From: Leptodactylus fallax
Taxonomy: Eukaryota > Chordata > Amphibia > Anura > Leptodactylidae
Direction of reading: 5' to 3'
DNA length: 64,000 bases
NCBI GenBank assembly: GCA_947044405.1
Contig: CAMRHE010000331.1
Coordinates: 806,001 to 870,000 of the forward strand
Below, piece after piece: positions 1 through 11,400 of this stretch; within the stretch, counting starts at the first letter, position 1; the number at the start of each line of letters is the position of its first letter. The notes below the pieces were generated by a model, which saw only the letters and a list, made by a program, of their open reading frames with translations, was not told the origin of the DNA and ran no database searches. Made by a program: the position numbers and the translations under genes.

Positions 1-779
1 CCCCATAGTGGCCCCTGCACACAGTATTATGCCCCATAGTGGCCCCTGCACACGTACTATGCCCCATAGTGGCCCCTGCACACAGTATTATGCCCCATAG
101 TGGCCCCTGCACACAGTATTATGCCCCATAGTGGCCCCTGCACACAGTATTATGCCCCATAGTGGCCCCTGCACACAGTATTATGCAGCATAGTGGCCCC
201 TGCACACAGTATTATGCAGCATAGTGGCCCCTGCACACGTATTATGCCCCATAGTGGCCCCTGCACACAGTATTATGCCCCATAGTGGCCCCTGCACACG
301 TACTATGCCCCATAGTGGCCCCTGCACACAGTATTATGCCCCATAGTGGCCCCTGCACACAGTATTATGCCCCATAGTGGCCCCTGCACACAGTATTATG
401 CCCCATAGTGGCCCCTGCACACAGTATTATGCAGCATAGTGGCCCCTGCACACAGTATTATGCAGCATAGTGGCCCCTGCACACAGTATTATGCAGCATA
501 GTGGCCCCTGCACACGTATTATGCCCCATAGTGGCCCCTGCACACAGTATTATGCCCCATAGTGGCCCCTGCACACGTATTATGCCCCATAGTGGCCCCT
601 GCACACAGTATTATGCCCCATAGTGGCCCCTGCACACGTATTATGCCCCATAGTGGCCCCTGCACACAGTATTATGCCCCATAGTGGCCCCTGCACACAG
701 TATTATGCCCCATAGTGTCCCTTGCACACAGTATTATGCCCCATAGTGGCCCCTGAACACAGTATTATGTCCCATTGTG
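1..779. repeat. Minisatellite, 29-31 bp unit (array 1)
   Basis: About 25 head-to-tail units reading roughly CCCCATAGTGGCCCCTGCAC followed by ACAGTATTATG. Variants lose two bases (CGTATTATG or CGTACTATG) or carry CAGCATAG in place of CCCCATAG. The array runs off the left edge of the window and decays from about 720 onward. The unit is clearly related to the array at 6.6-7.8 kb, which lies inside a hAT-like element, so this is probably the inner part of another copy of that element. Open reading frames across it are a by-product of the repeat. Confidence 0.95.
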
Positions 780-842
780 GACCACCCATGAACAATTATT
801 ATACTCTGGTCCCCCTCTAGTTGCCCCATAGTTTAATGTCCC
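780..842. other. Degenerate edge of the minisatellite
   Basis: A short stretch with diverged CCCCATAG-like words and an ATTATTATACTCTGG motif. A similar motif also appears at the end of the array near 7.78 kb. No gene is seen. Confidence 0.5.
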
Positions 843-975
843 CCTCTTGTTTGTTTGTTTGTTTGTTTGTTTGTTTGAGTTGGAAGGGACCTCAAGGGCC
901 ATCGAGTCCAACCCCCTGCAAAAGCAGGAATTCCTAAAACATCCCAGCTATATACCTATCCAGTTTCCGCTTTAA
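843..975 (-). mobile_element. CR1-type LINE, 3' end only
   Basis: Read on the minus strand this ends in the typical CR1 3' tail: GGTTGGACTCGATGGCCCTT, then GAGGTCCCTTCCAACTC, then a short (AAAC)n microsatellite. The same tail occurs on the plus strand at 46.85-47.10 kb, where the end of the CR1 ORF2 is still readable. This copy is a heavily 5'-truncated insertion. The family call rests on the known CR1 3' end; the TTTG run at 848-877 is the tail microsatellite. Confidence 0.8.
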
Positions 976-1005
976 ACTGGGGGCTCTAGTTGCCCCCAGT
1001 TTAAA
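971..1005. repeat. Perfect 14-bp inverted repeat
   Basis: TTTAAACTGGGGGC, a 7-base loop, then the exact reverse complement GCCCCCAGTTTAAA. It sits at the junction where the CR1 fragment ends, so it may be an insertion scar. No rho-independent terminator role is expected in a nuclear genome. Confidence 0.85.
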
Positions 1006-1377
1006 CTGGAGCACCTGGAAAGGACTTAATACTGTGGGACAATTGGAGGGGAACATTATAATGTGGGGCATATAATATTAGGGTGACTGTAGGAGAATAT
1101 ACTATGTGGGGGCACAAAGAAAAATGGATGAGAATGGGGGGAGTCAACGTGGGAGTGGGTGGAGCTACATTTGCTGCACATTCTGTCCTTTGAAAGTCGG
1201 GAGGTTCAGAAATGCGTCGGCTCTTCCAAGTGTCAGGAATCGGCTCCGGCTGACAACTCTTTTTACCGCCTTTTGGCTGTGCCGACAGCAAGCCCCGCCC
1301 CTAAACTGTGAGCCCCGCCCTTTTTAACCATATGGTTGCTGTGACTGTATTATATAAGGAGCCGAATGATCCAGCTC
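1006..1377. other. No gene seen; repeat-like DNA
   Basis: AT-rich text followed by a GC-rich part with two AGCCCCGCCC words (1290-1320) and a possible TATA-like TATATAAGG at 1351. I see no coding region. It may be the remaining flank of the element that carried array 1. Confidence 0.4.
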
Positions 1378-2415
1378 AGGGTGGGTTCACACCTGCGTTC
1401 CAGTCCGTCCGTTGCCAATCTGAGTGAAAATCTCGGCGAACGGGATTGGCATCGGATACAGACCGGTCAGCGACGCATGAATGGGTTTTTAAAGCAATGC
1501 GCGGGTGTCTGATTGCACCCTCTGCGCTGCGAATCCTTTTTTTCGTCGGAAACAAAGTCGGACACGCAGGAGTTCGTGTCCGAGAAAAAAAAAACGGCTT
1601 CGCAGAGCTGAGGGTGCAATTGGACACCCTCTGTCATGCCTTCAGCAATCTGTAATGTGTTGATTTCTGATAGCTCCATCTGGTGGCTGTTTGTGCAAAT
1701 GATCATACTGTTCCCTGTATGTCCCACTAGAGCTACTGTAGTTCCCACCTATGACCTAGTGACATCATCAGGTCAGCTCATCAGTGGCCATTTCACTTGG
1801 ATCTTGCAGTGCAGCTGGCAGCATCTTATTCCATCCTTCCCATCCGGACCTACAGTAGCATCGCTGGTAAGTTCCATTTGCTACCCAGCACTATAGTTTG
1901 TGTTTATGCACATTATTATGTTTGCATGTCTCCTGGTTTCCCAGTCCATAGTTACCATAGCTGGAGACCGTGCTGGTAGTTAGGACAGCACCACTCAGGA
2001 GCACATGTACAGATGACGTATATGGATGTTCCTCATGTCTGTAGTCCCATACTGTACACTTCTTGTATTTCATGTATATGTCTGTGTATACATTGGTCTG
2101 TATTATAATGTGTGGCTACGTGCTTGTACGCATTAGTAAATGCATTATCTTTGTGTTTCCCAGTTTCACCCTCTCCTTGTAATAAAAGTTAAAGTTTGGA
2201 CATCGCTGCAGAGTCAATGAATTACTAGGAGGGAGTTTAGCTGCATGTCGACTTCTGCCTCACACATAAGGAGGACAGAACACCCTCGCATTGCTTTAAA
2301 AACCCATTCAAATGATGCGTCGCTGACCGGTCTGTATCCGATGCCAATCCCGATCGCCGAGATTTTCACTCGGATTGGCAACGGACGGACTGGAACGCAG
2401 GTGTGAACCCACCCT
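1378..2415. mobile_element. DNA transposon with long terminal inverted repeats, non-autonomous
   Basis: The first ~128 bases (from AGGGTGGGTTCACACCTGCG) return as reverse complement at about 2283-2415 with few mismatches. The outer bases are GGGTGGG...CCCACCC with 3-bp flanks TCA and TTA, which would suit a PIF/Harbinger element, but the superfamily is not certain. A second inner hairpin (GATTGCACCCTCTGCG near 1510, CGCAGAGCTGAGGGTGCAAT near 1603) sits inside the left half. The ~660-bp centre has no transposase, so mobility would depend on an enzyme from elsewhere. Confidence 0.75.
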
Positions 2416-2444
2416 TACTGAAAAGAGACCGAAGTCTCATCACT

Positions 2445-2664
2445 AGCTGATGGTGGCTGATCATGTGACTGCTTGACTCCTCCCACACATGTAACTGATC
2501 ACATGACTGTGATCACATGACTGTGACATCATCAAAGGTCTTGTAGCCCATTAGATTAATCGATAACAACAGCCCTGGTCATGTGACTCCTTGACTCCTC
2601 CCACCTGTGATATCATCACAGGTCCTGCAGCCACAGATCCCCCTGGGCTGCTGTACAGGAGGAG
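2445..2664 (+). promoter_or_regulatory. ZNF-A promoter and probable non-coding exon 1
   Basis: This block matches those at 32.7 and 62.05 kb. Shared words are GGTCATGTGACTCCTTGACT, CCTCCCA, GATCACATGACTGTG and TGACATCATC-ACAGGTCCTG, followed by CTGTACAGGA. Here the CATGTGAC part is present in duplicate (about 2459-2530 and 2578-2600). The words fit M-box/E-box (CATGTG) and CRE/ATF-like (TGACATCA) sites. Exon 1 probably ends at 2664 before GTATGT. It is shorter than exon 1 of units B and C because the GCAGCAGCAG part is missing. No TATA box is obvious. The promoter role is inferred from conservation and position upstream of the gene. Confidence 0.55.
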
Positions 2665-2745
2665 GTATGTGTGACCCCGGGGTGTCTTCTGCTCTGTACA
2701 TTATACAGTTGTCAGGACGACCTCCGCTCTCAGCTTATTTATTAA

Positions 2746-3800
2746 CCCCTTCCTGCCGTAGTCATTTCTCAATGTTCATTTTTGACTCCCCGCCTTCCAA
2801 ACCCCGTAACTTTTATCTTTTCCTATTCACAGAGCCATGTGAGGGCTTAATGTTTGCGGGACAAATTGTTCTTCATGATGCTACCATTTATTATTCTGTA
2901 CAATGTACTAGGTGCTGGAAAAAAAATTCAAAATGGGGGGAATTGGGGAAAAAACGCGTTAGGGCGACTTTCTTATGTGTTTTGTTTATAGGGTGTTCAC
3001 TGTGACCTGTCCCCTGTATTCTGCAGGTTGTCACCCTTACGGCAATAACACATTTTTAGAGTTTTTTTACACCATAAAAACATCCAAAACTTTCAGAAAA
3101 AATATATTTTTTTTTTTTTTTTTTTTTTTTTAATATTTCCATGTACGGGGCTGCACAGGGCGTCTTTTTGTGCGGGCCTGATGTACAATTTATTTCTACT
3201 GTTTTGGGGAATGTCTGATGTTTTGATCATGTTTTATTCACATTTTTATGGCGAGACCGCGAGAAATTGGCCGTTCAGCTCTTTTCATTTTCTTTCCTGC
3301 TACGACGTTCACCACATGGGAAAAATATTATTATGAATATAAGTTTGTAGACCGGGCCGTTCTTGGAGGCAGATACCTAATGTGCATGTTTTATGTGTGA
3401 TCTAGGGAAAGGGATTTAACTTTAATTTACATTTTTTTTAAAATTACTTTTACTTTTAGGCCCCCTAGGGTCTATTCACTAATACAATACACTGCAATTC
3501 TTATGCCTTGCAATGTATTGCAAAATCCATAGAGTTGTATTACAGGCTTCTTATGACAACATGTTATAGAACCGCACCAATAGGCTCCCGGCTGTCATAG
3601 TAACAGATTACTGCCCCTGGATCATCACCAATATGGTGCCCATGTGCTGCCTGTGAAAAGATACCCAAGTCACGTTTGACCGAGGCACCTGTAGGGTTAA
3701 TACCCACGATCAGTGTTGTGCTTAGTTTGGCTCGGTTACTCTTTTAGTTCCAGCATTCCAAAATTCATAACTTTTTAATTGCCCGCCTATTTCCACAAAT
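2746..3800. mobile_element. TTAA-flanked interspersed repeat, non-coding
   Basis: It begins after a TTAA at 2742 with CCCCTTCCTGCCG, the sort of end shared by other repeats here (41.05 kb, 44.39 kb). It carries typical low-complexity runs (T-run at 3107-3132, A-runs). The right end is not clear. No coding region is seen. I infer a non-autonomous TTAA-targeting (piggyBac- or Kolobok-like) element. Confidence 0.4.
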
Positions 3801-4886
3801 GTGGGTGGGGTCTCCTCGGCCTGACCTTATTCTAATTCACGCCAGTTCCTGACTGGCATAGACTTCCATCCTGGTGCTCTGGCGGAGCCTCTTGATAAAT
3901 CAGGCGCACCTTGTGCCAGTCAGAGCCTTTTATTAAGACTGGAGTACGAAATGCCAATCTTAAATCTGCCCCTCTGTCTCCATCAGTTATCATTGATTTT
4001 AATGTTGAAAACAAGACATAAACTTTCTTTCTGTTAGAAAGAAAGCTTCCATCTTATTTTTGAAGGGTACCTGAAACATTGAAGTCTCTGCAGGGTCTTG
4101 CTGGGCCGTCTGTTCTCTGGCGCTATAACCCTTTCATACATGGTGTCCTATCCGTTTTTCTGCTGCTAATAGCCCCATTATGGCCGCAGCACATTTTACA
4201 TTTCTGTCTCAGGATGGTGGTGTGTACAATACAGAGCAATCTGCCCTCTCCGCATTGTTACTACTACTGGTTTCTTTATATGTAATTTTGCCAGTAGTCA
4301 CTGTAAAATAGCAAACAAATAGCCGAGAAAAGTCCAAGTGACCATAATATAGGAGATCCAGGAACAACAAACTGCAAGTACTGGGCATGATACAGCTAAA
4401 ATGGTCCTTGATACAGAAAAAGAGAAATGTCAGGAAATTGGCTTTCTGTCTATGATTAACATCCCGACAGTAATGACAGAAGCAGCTAGTCAGAGGTCAC
4501 GTACAAGTACACAGGAAACTCCTTATACTGCAGAAGTTCCAGAATCCTCTGTATGGGAAAGCTGTGTGCAGACGTGTACAGGCTGTGCAGAATATAGCCC
4601 CGCCCCACTTCATTCATTGTGTGGAGAGAAGAGACCCTCCCCTCCACTTACTGGACTCTTATCCTAAAAGGTACCTGAATTTTCATCAGAAGTTGAACTA
4701 TCTGCAGGGTCTTGAGAGGCAGAAGATGGAGACATTGTAACTTTGTCTCTCCTTCTTTGGACCGTTGACATGCAGCAAGATCGGAATCTTTATGAAAACC
4801 CTTTCAGACACTCGATTTGTCTATGTGCCAAATTTGGGTTAAAAGGTTGAGGCGTTTGGATGTCTATAGAGGACGAACAGACAGAC
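3801..4886. other. Intron-like DNA, no gene recognised
   Basis: Part of ZNF-A intron 1. The small open frames at 4079-4285 and 4401-4667 show no family motif and no coding-like periodicity I can support. Two similar patches (near 4075 and near 4675, each with GTACCTGAA and CTGCAGGGTCTTG) suggest a local duplication of about 600 bp. Confidence 0.4.
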
Positions 4887-5022
4887 AACAACAGCGCTAA
4901 CCACTGAGCCAACAACAGCGCTAACCACTGAGCCAACAACAGCGCTAACCACTGAGCCAACAACAGCGCTAACCACTGAGCCAACAACAGCGCTAACCAC
5001 TGAGCCACCGTGCTGCCAGTAA
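4887..5022 (-). repeat. 24-bp tandem repeat derived from a SINE head
   Basis: About five perfect units of CAACAACAGCGCTAACCACTGAGC. On the minus strand the last unit continues into GCACGGTGGCTCAGTGGTTA, the tRNA-like 5' head of many fish and amphibian SINEs, whose TGGCTCAGTGG is the RNA polymerase III A box. The expansion has therefore multiplied the A box. The SINE body beyond the repeat is not recognisable. Confidence 0.75.
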
Positions 5023-5035
5023 AGTTTATGAAAAC

Positions 5036-5215
5036 CATGTGTATAAAAATCTGTTAATTTTCAGTTCTTGTATCACACCATGTCTGATGAAGGGAGCGAG
5101 CACTCCTGAAAGCTTACTTATAAATATACTCAGTTAGCCTCTAAAAGGTATCACCTGATTTCTTCACTCTTCCACTACTTTCAATGGCTAACACGGTACA
5201 ACATTATACTACTAG
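5036..5215 (+). mobile_element. Penelope-like element 3' end
   Basis: This shares a diverged copy at 32.54-32.70 kb (same order: TTTTCAG, CTTGTAT-ACACCAT, CTGATGAAG, CACTCCTGAAAGCTTACT, ACTCAGTTAG, CTCTAAAAGGTATC). It ends with TGGCTAACACGGTACAACAT, whose reverse complement occurs at 30.96 kb just before a Penelope-like GIY-YIG relic. The CTGATGA and GAAA words are the two fixed core strings of hammerhead ribozymes, which Penelope-like elements are known to carry. The link to the Penelope group is inferred. Confidence 0.5.
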
Positions 5216-6141
5216 TAAAGTTTATCAACAGCGATATAAACTACATAAATGAGAAAAAAGGAGAGTTTCCGGTGAAAATATTATTTAATTTATTTTATGT
5301 ATTATTTTGAGTATTAACCATTTACCACATCGTGCCATAAATATACAACATGGCTGCAGAGTACTTAATGCACCTTGACATACATTTATAGCATGGCTCA
5401 GGAGTCGAGCTGGTGCCGTGTACAGTAGGTGTCAGCTATTACATATAGCTGACACCTGCAGTAGCACCCGTGGTCATAGATAATGCCGATTGCGACTGGT
5501 AACCCCTTAGATACTGTGACATCTAAGAGGTTTTCCTAAGTTTTTGGTACCTCTTTGGCCATCCATGGCAGTCTGGGGTCTGATTAGTGACTGCGTTCCT
5601 CTTCCCTATACATACAGCCATTATACATTCCAATACTCCAGTCCCATTGTGTTATTAAAAAAAAAAAATTTCAAATATCTTAAAATACCCTTTTACCCCA
5701 CAAAAACACTTTATTAGGTAAAAAGTGTTAAAAAATAATTGATAAGAGAGTGTTCAAAAAGTCGTATGTATACCAACAAGGTATCAATAAAAAGTAGATC
5801 CTCTACCACAAAAAACAAGCCTTCAACCAGTTCCATCAACAGAAAAATAGAATAAATAAGCATGTTAGCCTCCGAGAAGATGACAATTCAAAAATAATAG
5901 ATTTTTATAAATTACATATTACTGTAATCATAGAATTGATCCTTAGACTCACAGTAACATGTTATACGGTACACGCCATAGAGTAAACTACGTAAAATGT
6001 CAAAAAGCAAGGCCAGAATTGCTATTATTTTTATCACCTTTTAGTCAATAAGTTATAGGCACCCCAAAATGGTGTCATTGAAAAACTCACCTCATCCTCA
6101 TTCAGGATGTCAGTTGTGACCTCTACATACAGTGCCTGAAC
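5216..6141. other. AT-rich repeat DNA with a 13-bp hairpin, no gene
   Basis: It contains TTAACCATTTACCACATCGT near 5315, an end of the TTAA-repeat kind, and a perfect hairpin at 5427-5457 (AGGTGTCAGCTAT, loop TACAT, ATAGCTGACACCT). No coding region is seen. Confidence 0.45.
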
Positions 6142-6595
6142 GTCTAGAGCAGGGGTAGGCAAACTTTTTTGTTCGGCGTTCCGATTTTAATAAAAAAATC
6201 AAAGATGAGGTACTCGGAGTGCCGGTCAATAATTGTAAGTCTGACGACCCCTAAACTAAAGTCATATACCACAAACCATAACACAGAAGTGCTGCCACCA
6301 GATGCATTAGGACACATGCGCTTACTGCTATTTCCTGGGACTCTCCTGTACTTTCTGATTAGAAGCAATGAAAGTCTATGTGCAGCCCCCAATTAGTGGT
6401 AAATGTGTCCAGGAGCCCCGTATGGCGGCAGTCTTATGGTGAATACACACTATGTATCTGGATGCAGCTATATTTGGAACTTTTTCATTCGATGTAAAAC
6501 TGGTGCATTTTTGCACAAAAAAAAAAAAACAAAGCCTGAGTTTTCTGTGCAAAAACACATCCTTAATGTAGAAAACACACCGTTATTCAGAATAA

Positions 6596-7770
6596 TGTCC
6601 CATAGTGGTCCCTGCACACGGTATATGTCCCATAGCGGCCCCTGCAACATGGTATATGTCCCATAGCGGCCTCTGCACACAGTATATGTCCCATAGCGGC
6701 CCCTGCAACATGGTATATGTCCCAAAGCGGCCTCTGCACACAGTATTTGTCCCATAGCGGCCTCTGCACACAGTATTTGTCCCATAGCGGCCTCTGCACA
6801 CAGTATTTGTCCCATAGCGGCCTCTGCACACAGCAATATGTCCCATAGCGGCGCCTACACACGGTATATGTCCCATAGCGGCCTCTGCACACAGTATTTG
6901 TCCCATAGCGGCCTCTGCACACGGTATTTGTCCCATAGCGGCCCCTGCACACGGTATTTGTCCCATAGCGGCCCCTGCACACGGTATTTGTCCCATAGCG
7001 GCCTCTGCACACAGTATTTGTCCCATAGCGGCCTCTGCACATGGTATTATGTCCCATAGCGGCCTCTGCACACGGTATTTGTCCCATAGCTGCCCCTGCA
7101 CACGGTATTTGTCCCATAGCAGCCTCTGCACACAGTATTTGTCCCATAGCGGCCCCTGCACACGGTATTTGTCCCATAGCGGCCCCTGCACACGGTATTT
7201 GTCCCATAGCGGCCCCTGCACACAGTATTTGTCCCATAGCGGCCCCTGCACACAGTATTTGTCCCATAGCGGCCCCTGCACATGGTATTATGCTCCATAG
7301 TTGCCCCTGCACACAGTATTTGTCCCATAGCGGCCCCTGCACACAGTATTTGTCCCATAGCGGCCCCTGCACATGGTATTATGCTCCATAGTTGCCCCTG
7401 CACACGGTATATGTCCCATAGCGGCCCCTGCACACAGCAATATGTCCCATTGCGGCCCCTACACACGGTATATGTCCCATAGCGACCCCTGCATACAGTA
7501 TTTGTCCCATAGCGGCCCCTGCACACAGCAATATGTCCCATAGCGGCCCCTACACACGGTATACGTCCCATAGCGGCCCCTACATGGTATTATGCTCCAT
7601 AGTGGCCCCTGCACACGGTATTATGCTCCATAGCGGCCCCTGCACACGGTATTATGCTCCATAGCGGCCCCTGCACACGGTATTATGCTCCATAGCGGCC
7701 CCTGCACACAGTATTATGCTCCATAGCGGCCCCTGCACACGGTATTATGCTCCATAGCGGCCCCTGCAAA
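6596..7770. repeat. Minisatellite, ~30 bp unit (array 2)
   Basis: About 38 units of TCCCATAGCGGCCCCTGCAC plus ACGGTATTTG, with TATATG, TATTATG and AGCAATATG variants; it is related to array 1 at the window start. Because most units are 30 bp, several frames stay open on both strands (up to 261 codons, seen on the minus strand). These are not genes. Confidence 0.95.
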
Positions 7771-7842
7771 TTCACTAGCTATTATTATACTATGGGGTTT
7801 CTTCAGACCACAGAGTATAATAAGTGGAGGGCAAAGAGAGGT

Positions 7843-8097
7843 GATGAAACATAAAAAACAATGTTAACTCACCATTCCACGCTCCGCAGCCGCTCTATAT
7901 CTTCGGGCGCTTCTGCCTATAGTCAGCGACCGCTCATTGAGTCACAGGGGTCACGTTGCGTCATTATGCGTAATGACGTCAGACGCAGACGCGACCCCTG
8001 AGGCCCTGTCAGCTGACTTCAGTAAGAAGCGCCTGAAGAGTACACAGCGGCTGCGGAGCGTGGAATGGTGAGTAACGTTGTTTTTTATGTTTCATCA
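7843..8097. repeat. Inverted repeat, ~85-bp arms, GC-rich loop
   Basis: The left arm 7843-7927 returns as reverse complement at 8012-8097 (shared words ACCATTCCACGCTCCGCAGC and GATGAAACATAAAAAACAA). The loop contains GTCATTATGCGTAATGAC, itself a palindrome, directly followed by GTCA, so that TGACGTCA (a CRE palindrome) is present. It forms the right part of the hAT-like element. Confidence 0.85.
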
Positions 8098-8436
8098 CCT
8101 CCCCGGGGGCTCCGCTTATTATACTCGGGGGTCTGAAGAGACCCCACAGTATAATAATAGCAGTTTCGTTTCGGACGTGTTTGGTCCGATCGAAACTGCT
8201 GGGTGAGGAGTCCGCTGCCGTGCCAGGGAAATATGCCTCGCGTGCCATAGGTTGCCGACCCCTGTTCTAGAGTGTTGAAAATGTATTCAACTAATATATC
8301 ATCTACAGAGTAATATCTCCTGACATGTCTCCTCTTATTCTCTCCAGGAATTGTCTTCTATTCACCTGGAATATTCTGTATTTATTACATTGTCTCATCT
8401 TCTTTCTATTCAGGTTCTCTATCTGACCCATCAAGG

Positions 8437-11400
8437 ATGGAAAGAGACAGGAACAAGATGGCAAAGAGAATATTAAATCTCACCCTAGAGATCATCTACC
8501 AGCTTACTGGAGAGGTGAGAGATTCTGATGATGTCACATTACATCATTCTTATCTATAGTAATAACAGATGATATGACTGGAGAGGTGATGGACTCTGCA
8601 CATGTATGTAGTGATATTTATTAATGTGTCTCCCCATAACCAGGATTACACAGTAGTGAAGAAGACCTCTAGTGGGCGCTGTCAGGCTCCTGTGTATGAA
8701 GGATATGGAGGAACCCTGAGCCCAATCCCGGGGCCTCCACCTCACTCCCTGATACATGAGGAGATCAATGAACAGAAGATCCTAGAACTCACCAACAAGA
8801 TGCTGGAGCTGCTGACTGGAGAGGTGACACTGCTGGGAATGCTGGGACATTATACAGTAACTGGAGGGGTCTGGGTGATGACTGTATCATTGTGTTGTCA
8901 GGTTCTTATAAGGTGTCAGGATGTCGCTGTCTATTTCTCCATGGAGGAGTGGGAGTATTTAGAAGGACACAAGGATCTGTACAAGGAGGTGATGATGGAG
9001 GACCACCAGCCCCTCACATCACCAGGTAATAGACATGACTATATACACATGGACTTCCATTATTTGTATGTACAGAATGAATTCAGTCCCTGTCTGTGTT
9101 TCCTACAGGTAGATCCAGTAAGAGGACAACACCGGAGAGATGTCCCAGTCCTCTTCTTCCACAGGATGATCAGGTAGATGGAGATATTCCCTATGATGTG
9201 TAGACGGGCTGTGAAGTCCTTGTGGTCAGTCTTGGGTTATCCAGCAGTATTAGATGTTACTTACAATATTTCTTTCACAGCTTCTGACTCAGGATAAAGA
9301 TGTGAAGAATATTAATACTACAGATCCCTATGTGAGTGGTGATGAGGAGTGTGAGGAGGACATTCCTACAGGGAACCGCCCAGGTGAGGAGTCACCACTG
9401 AATATACCACAGAACAGTCACAGATTCTACTGGGAGAGATTATTTTGTGTAGAATTTTTAAAGAGTTTGGCCAGGATTTTCTCATAAATATCTGATGAGC
9501 TGTGGGCTAGGAACAAGGACAAGAAGTCTGAAGCAGTTGGCTCCGATCCTTGTATAGTGTGAGGGCACAGATCTTGGAGTCCATTGAAGTTAATTTATCT
9601 ACAGTGGGGAAAAAAAGTATTTAGTCAGCCACCAATTGTACAAATTCTCCCACTTAAAAAGATGAGGCCGGCCTGTAATTGTCATCATAGGTAGACCTCA
9701 ACTATGAGAGACAAAATGAGAAAACAAATCCAGAAAATCACATTGTCTGATTTTTAAAGAATTTATTTGCAAATTATGGTGGAAAATAAGTATTTGGTCA
9801 ATAACAAAATTCATCTCAATACTTTGTTATATATCCTTTGTTGGCAATGACAGAGGTCAAACGTTTTCTGTAAGTCTTCACAAGGTCGGCACACACTGTT
9901 GCTGGTATGTTGGCCCATTCCTCCATGCAGATCTCCTCTAGAGCAGTGATGGTTTGGGGCTGTCGCTGGGCAACACGGACTTTCAACTCCCTCCAAAGGG
10001 ATCTGGATATCTGGAGACTGGCTAGGCCACTCCAGGAACTTGAAATGCTTCTTACGAAGCCGCTCCTTCGTTGCCCTGGCGGTGTGCTTGGGATCATTGT
10101 CATGCTGAAAGACCCAGCCATGTTTCATCTTCAATGCCCTTGCTGATGGAAGGAGGTTTGCACTCAAAATCTCACCATACATGGCCCCATTCATCCTTTC
10201 ATGTACACGGATCAGTCGTCCTGGTCCCTTTGCAGAGAAACAGCCCCAAAGCATGATGTTGCCCCCCCCCATGCTTCACAGTAGGTATGGTGTTCTTTGG
10301 ATGCAACTCAGCATTCACTCTCCTCCAAACACCACGAGTTGTGTTTCTACCAAACAGTTCTACTTTGGTTTCATCTGACCATATGACATTCTCCCAATAC
10401 TCTTCTGGAACATCCAAATGCTCTCTAGCAAACCTCAGACGGGCCCGGATATGTACTGGCTTAAGCAGGGGGACACGTCTGGCACTGCAGGATCTGAGTC
10501 CCTGGTGGCGTAGTGTGTTACTGACGGTAGCCTTTGTTATGTTAGTCCCAGCTTTCTGCAGGTCAGTCACTAGGTCCCCCGTGTGGTTCTGGGATTTTTG
10601 CTCACCGTTCTTGTGATCATTTTGACCCCACGGGGTGAGATCTTGCGTGGAGCCCCTGATGGAGGGAGATTATCAGTGGTCTTGTATGTCTTCCATTTTC
10701 TAATTATTGCTCCCACAGTTGATTTCTTCACACCAAGCTGCTTGCCTATTGCAGATTCAGTCTTCCCAGCCTGGTGCAGGTCTACAATTTTGTTTCTGGT
10801 GTCCTTCCACAGCTCTTTGGTCTTCACCATAGTGGAGTTTGGAGTGTGACTGTTTGAGGTTGTGGACAGGAGTCTTTTATACTGATAACAATGTCATACA
10901 GGAGCCATTACTACAGGTAATGAGTGGAGGACAGAGGAGCCTCTTAAAGAAGAAGTTACAGGTCTGTGAGAGCCAGAAATCTTGCTTATTTGTAGGTGAC
11001 CAAATACTTATTTTCCACCATAATTTGCAAATAAATTCTTAAAAAATCAGACAATGTGATTTTCTAGATATGTTTTCTCATTTTGTCTCTCATAGTTGAG
11101 GTCTACCTATGATGACAATTACAGGCCGGCCTCATCTTTTTAAGTGGGAGAACTTGCACAATTGGTGGCTGACTAAATACTTTTTTTCCCCACTGTATGA
11201 GCAAAATGTTCATATTTTGGTAACGTGCTCCCCCCCTCAAAAAAAAGTATAAAGTCATAAATAAGGTACATACCAAAAAAATGGTACCAATAAAGTCTAC
11301 AGACTGTCCCACATAAAAAGTTTATGTAATATCTGAGCATTTTTTGGAAGGTATGTAAAATAGTAAAATCCGTTTTCTTCTTGTCAGATGACTGTACCAG

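Larger units (their letters stand above)
6150..8264. mobile_element. hAT-like non-autonomous transposon carrying a minisatellite
   Basis: The ends are inverted: CAGGGGTAGGCAAAC at 6150 and GTTGCCGACCCCTG ending at 8264, the CAGGGGTC(G)GCAA type typical of hAT elements. It is flanked by an 8-bp target duplication, GTCTAGAG (6142-6149) and TTCTAGAG (8265-8272), 7 of 8 bases identical, as hAT elements make. Total 2115 bp. It holds the ~30-bp minisatellite (6596-7770) and a GC-rich inverted repeat (7843-8097). No transposase. It lies just upstream of the first coding exon of ZNF-A. Confidence 0.85.

Noticed and set aside
1..779. CRISPR-like look of ~30-bp direct repeats (also 6596-7770, 29838-30592)
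   Set aside because: Units follow each other without unique spacers and the surroundings are vertebrate; they are minisatellites.
971..1005. Perfect stem-loop as a terminator or small RNA
   Set aside because: It sits at a LINE junction in a nuclear genome with no associated gene; most likely an insertion scar.
4790..5038. 82-codon minus frame with AQWLALLL repeats as a membrane peptide
   Set aside because: Translation of the 24-bp SINE-derived tandem repeat.
6583..7571. Long open frames of 116-261 codons across the minisatellite
   Set aside because: Open in several frames on both strands because the unit is a multiple of three; no start context or domain.
8554..8757. 67-codon minus frame opposite ZNF-A exon 3
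   Set aside because: It is an antisense shadow and recurs opposite ZNF-B exon 3.
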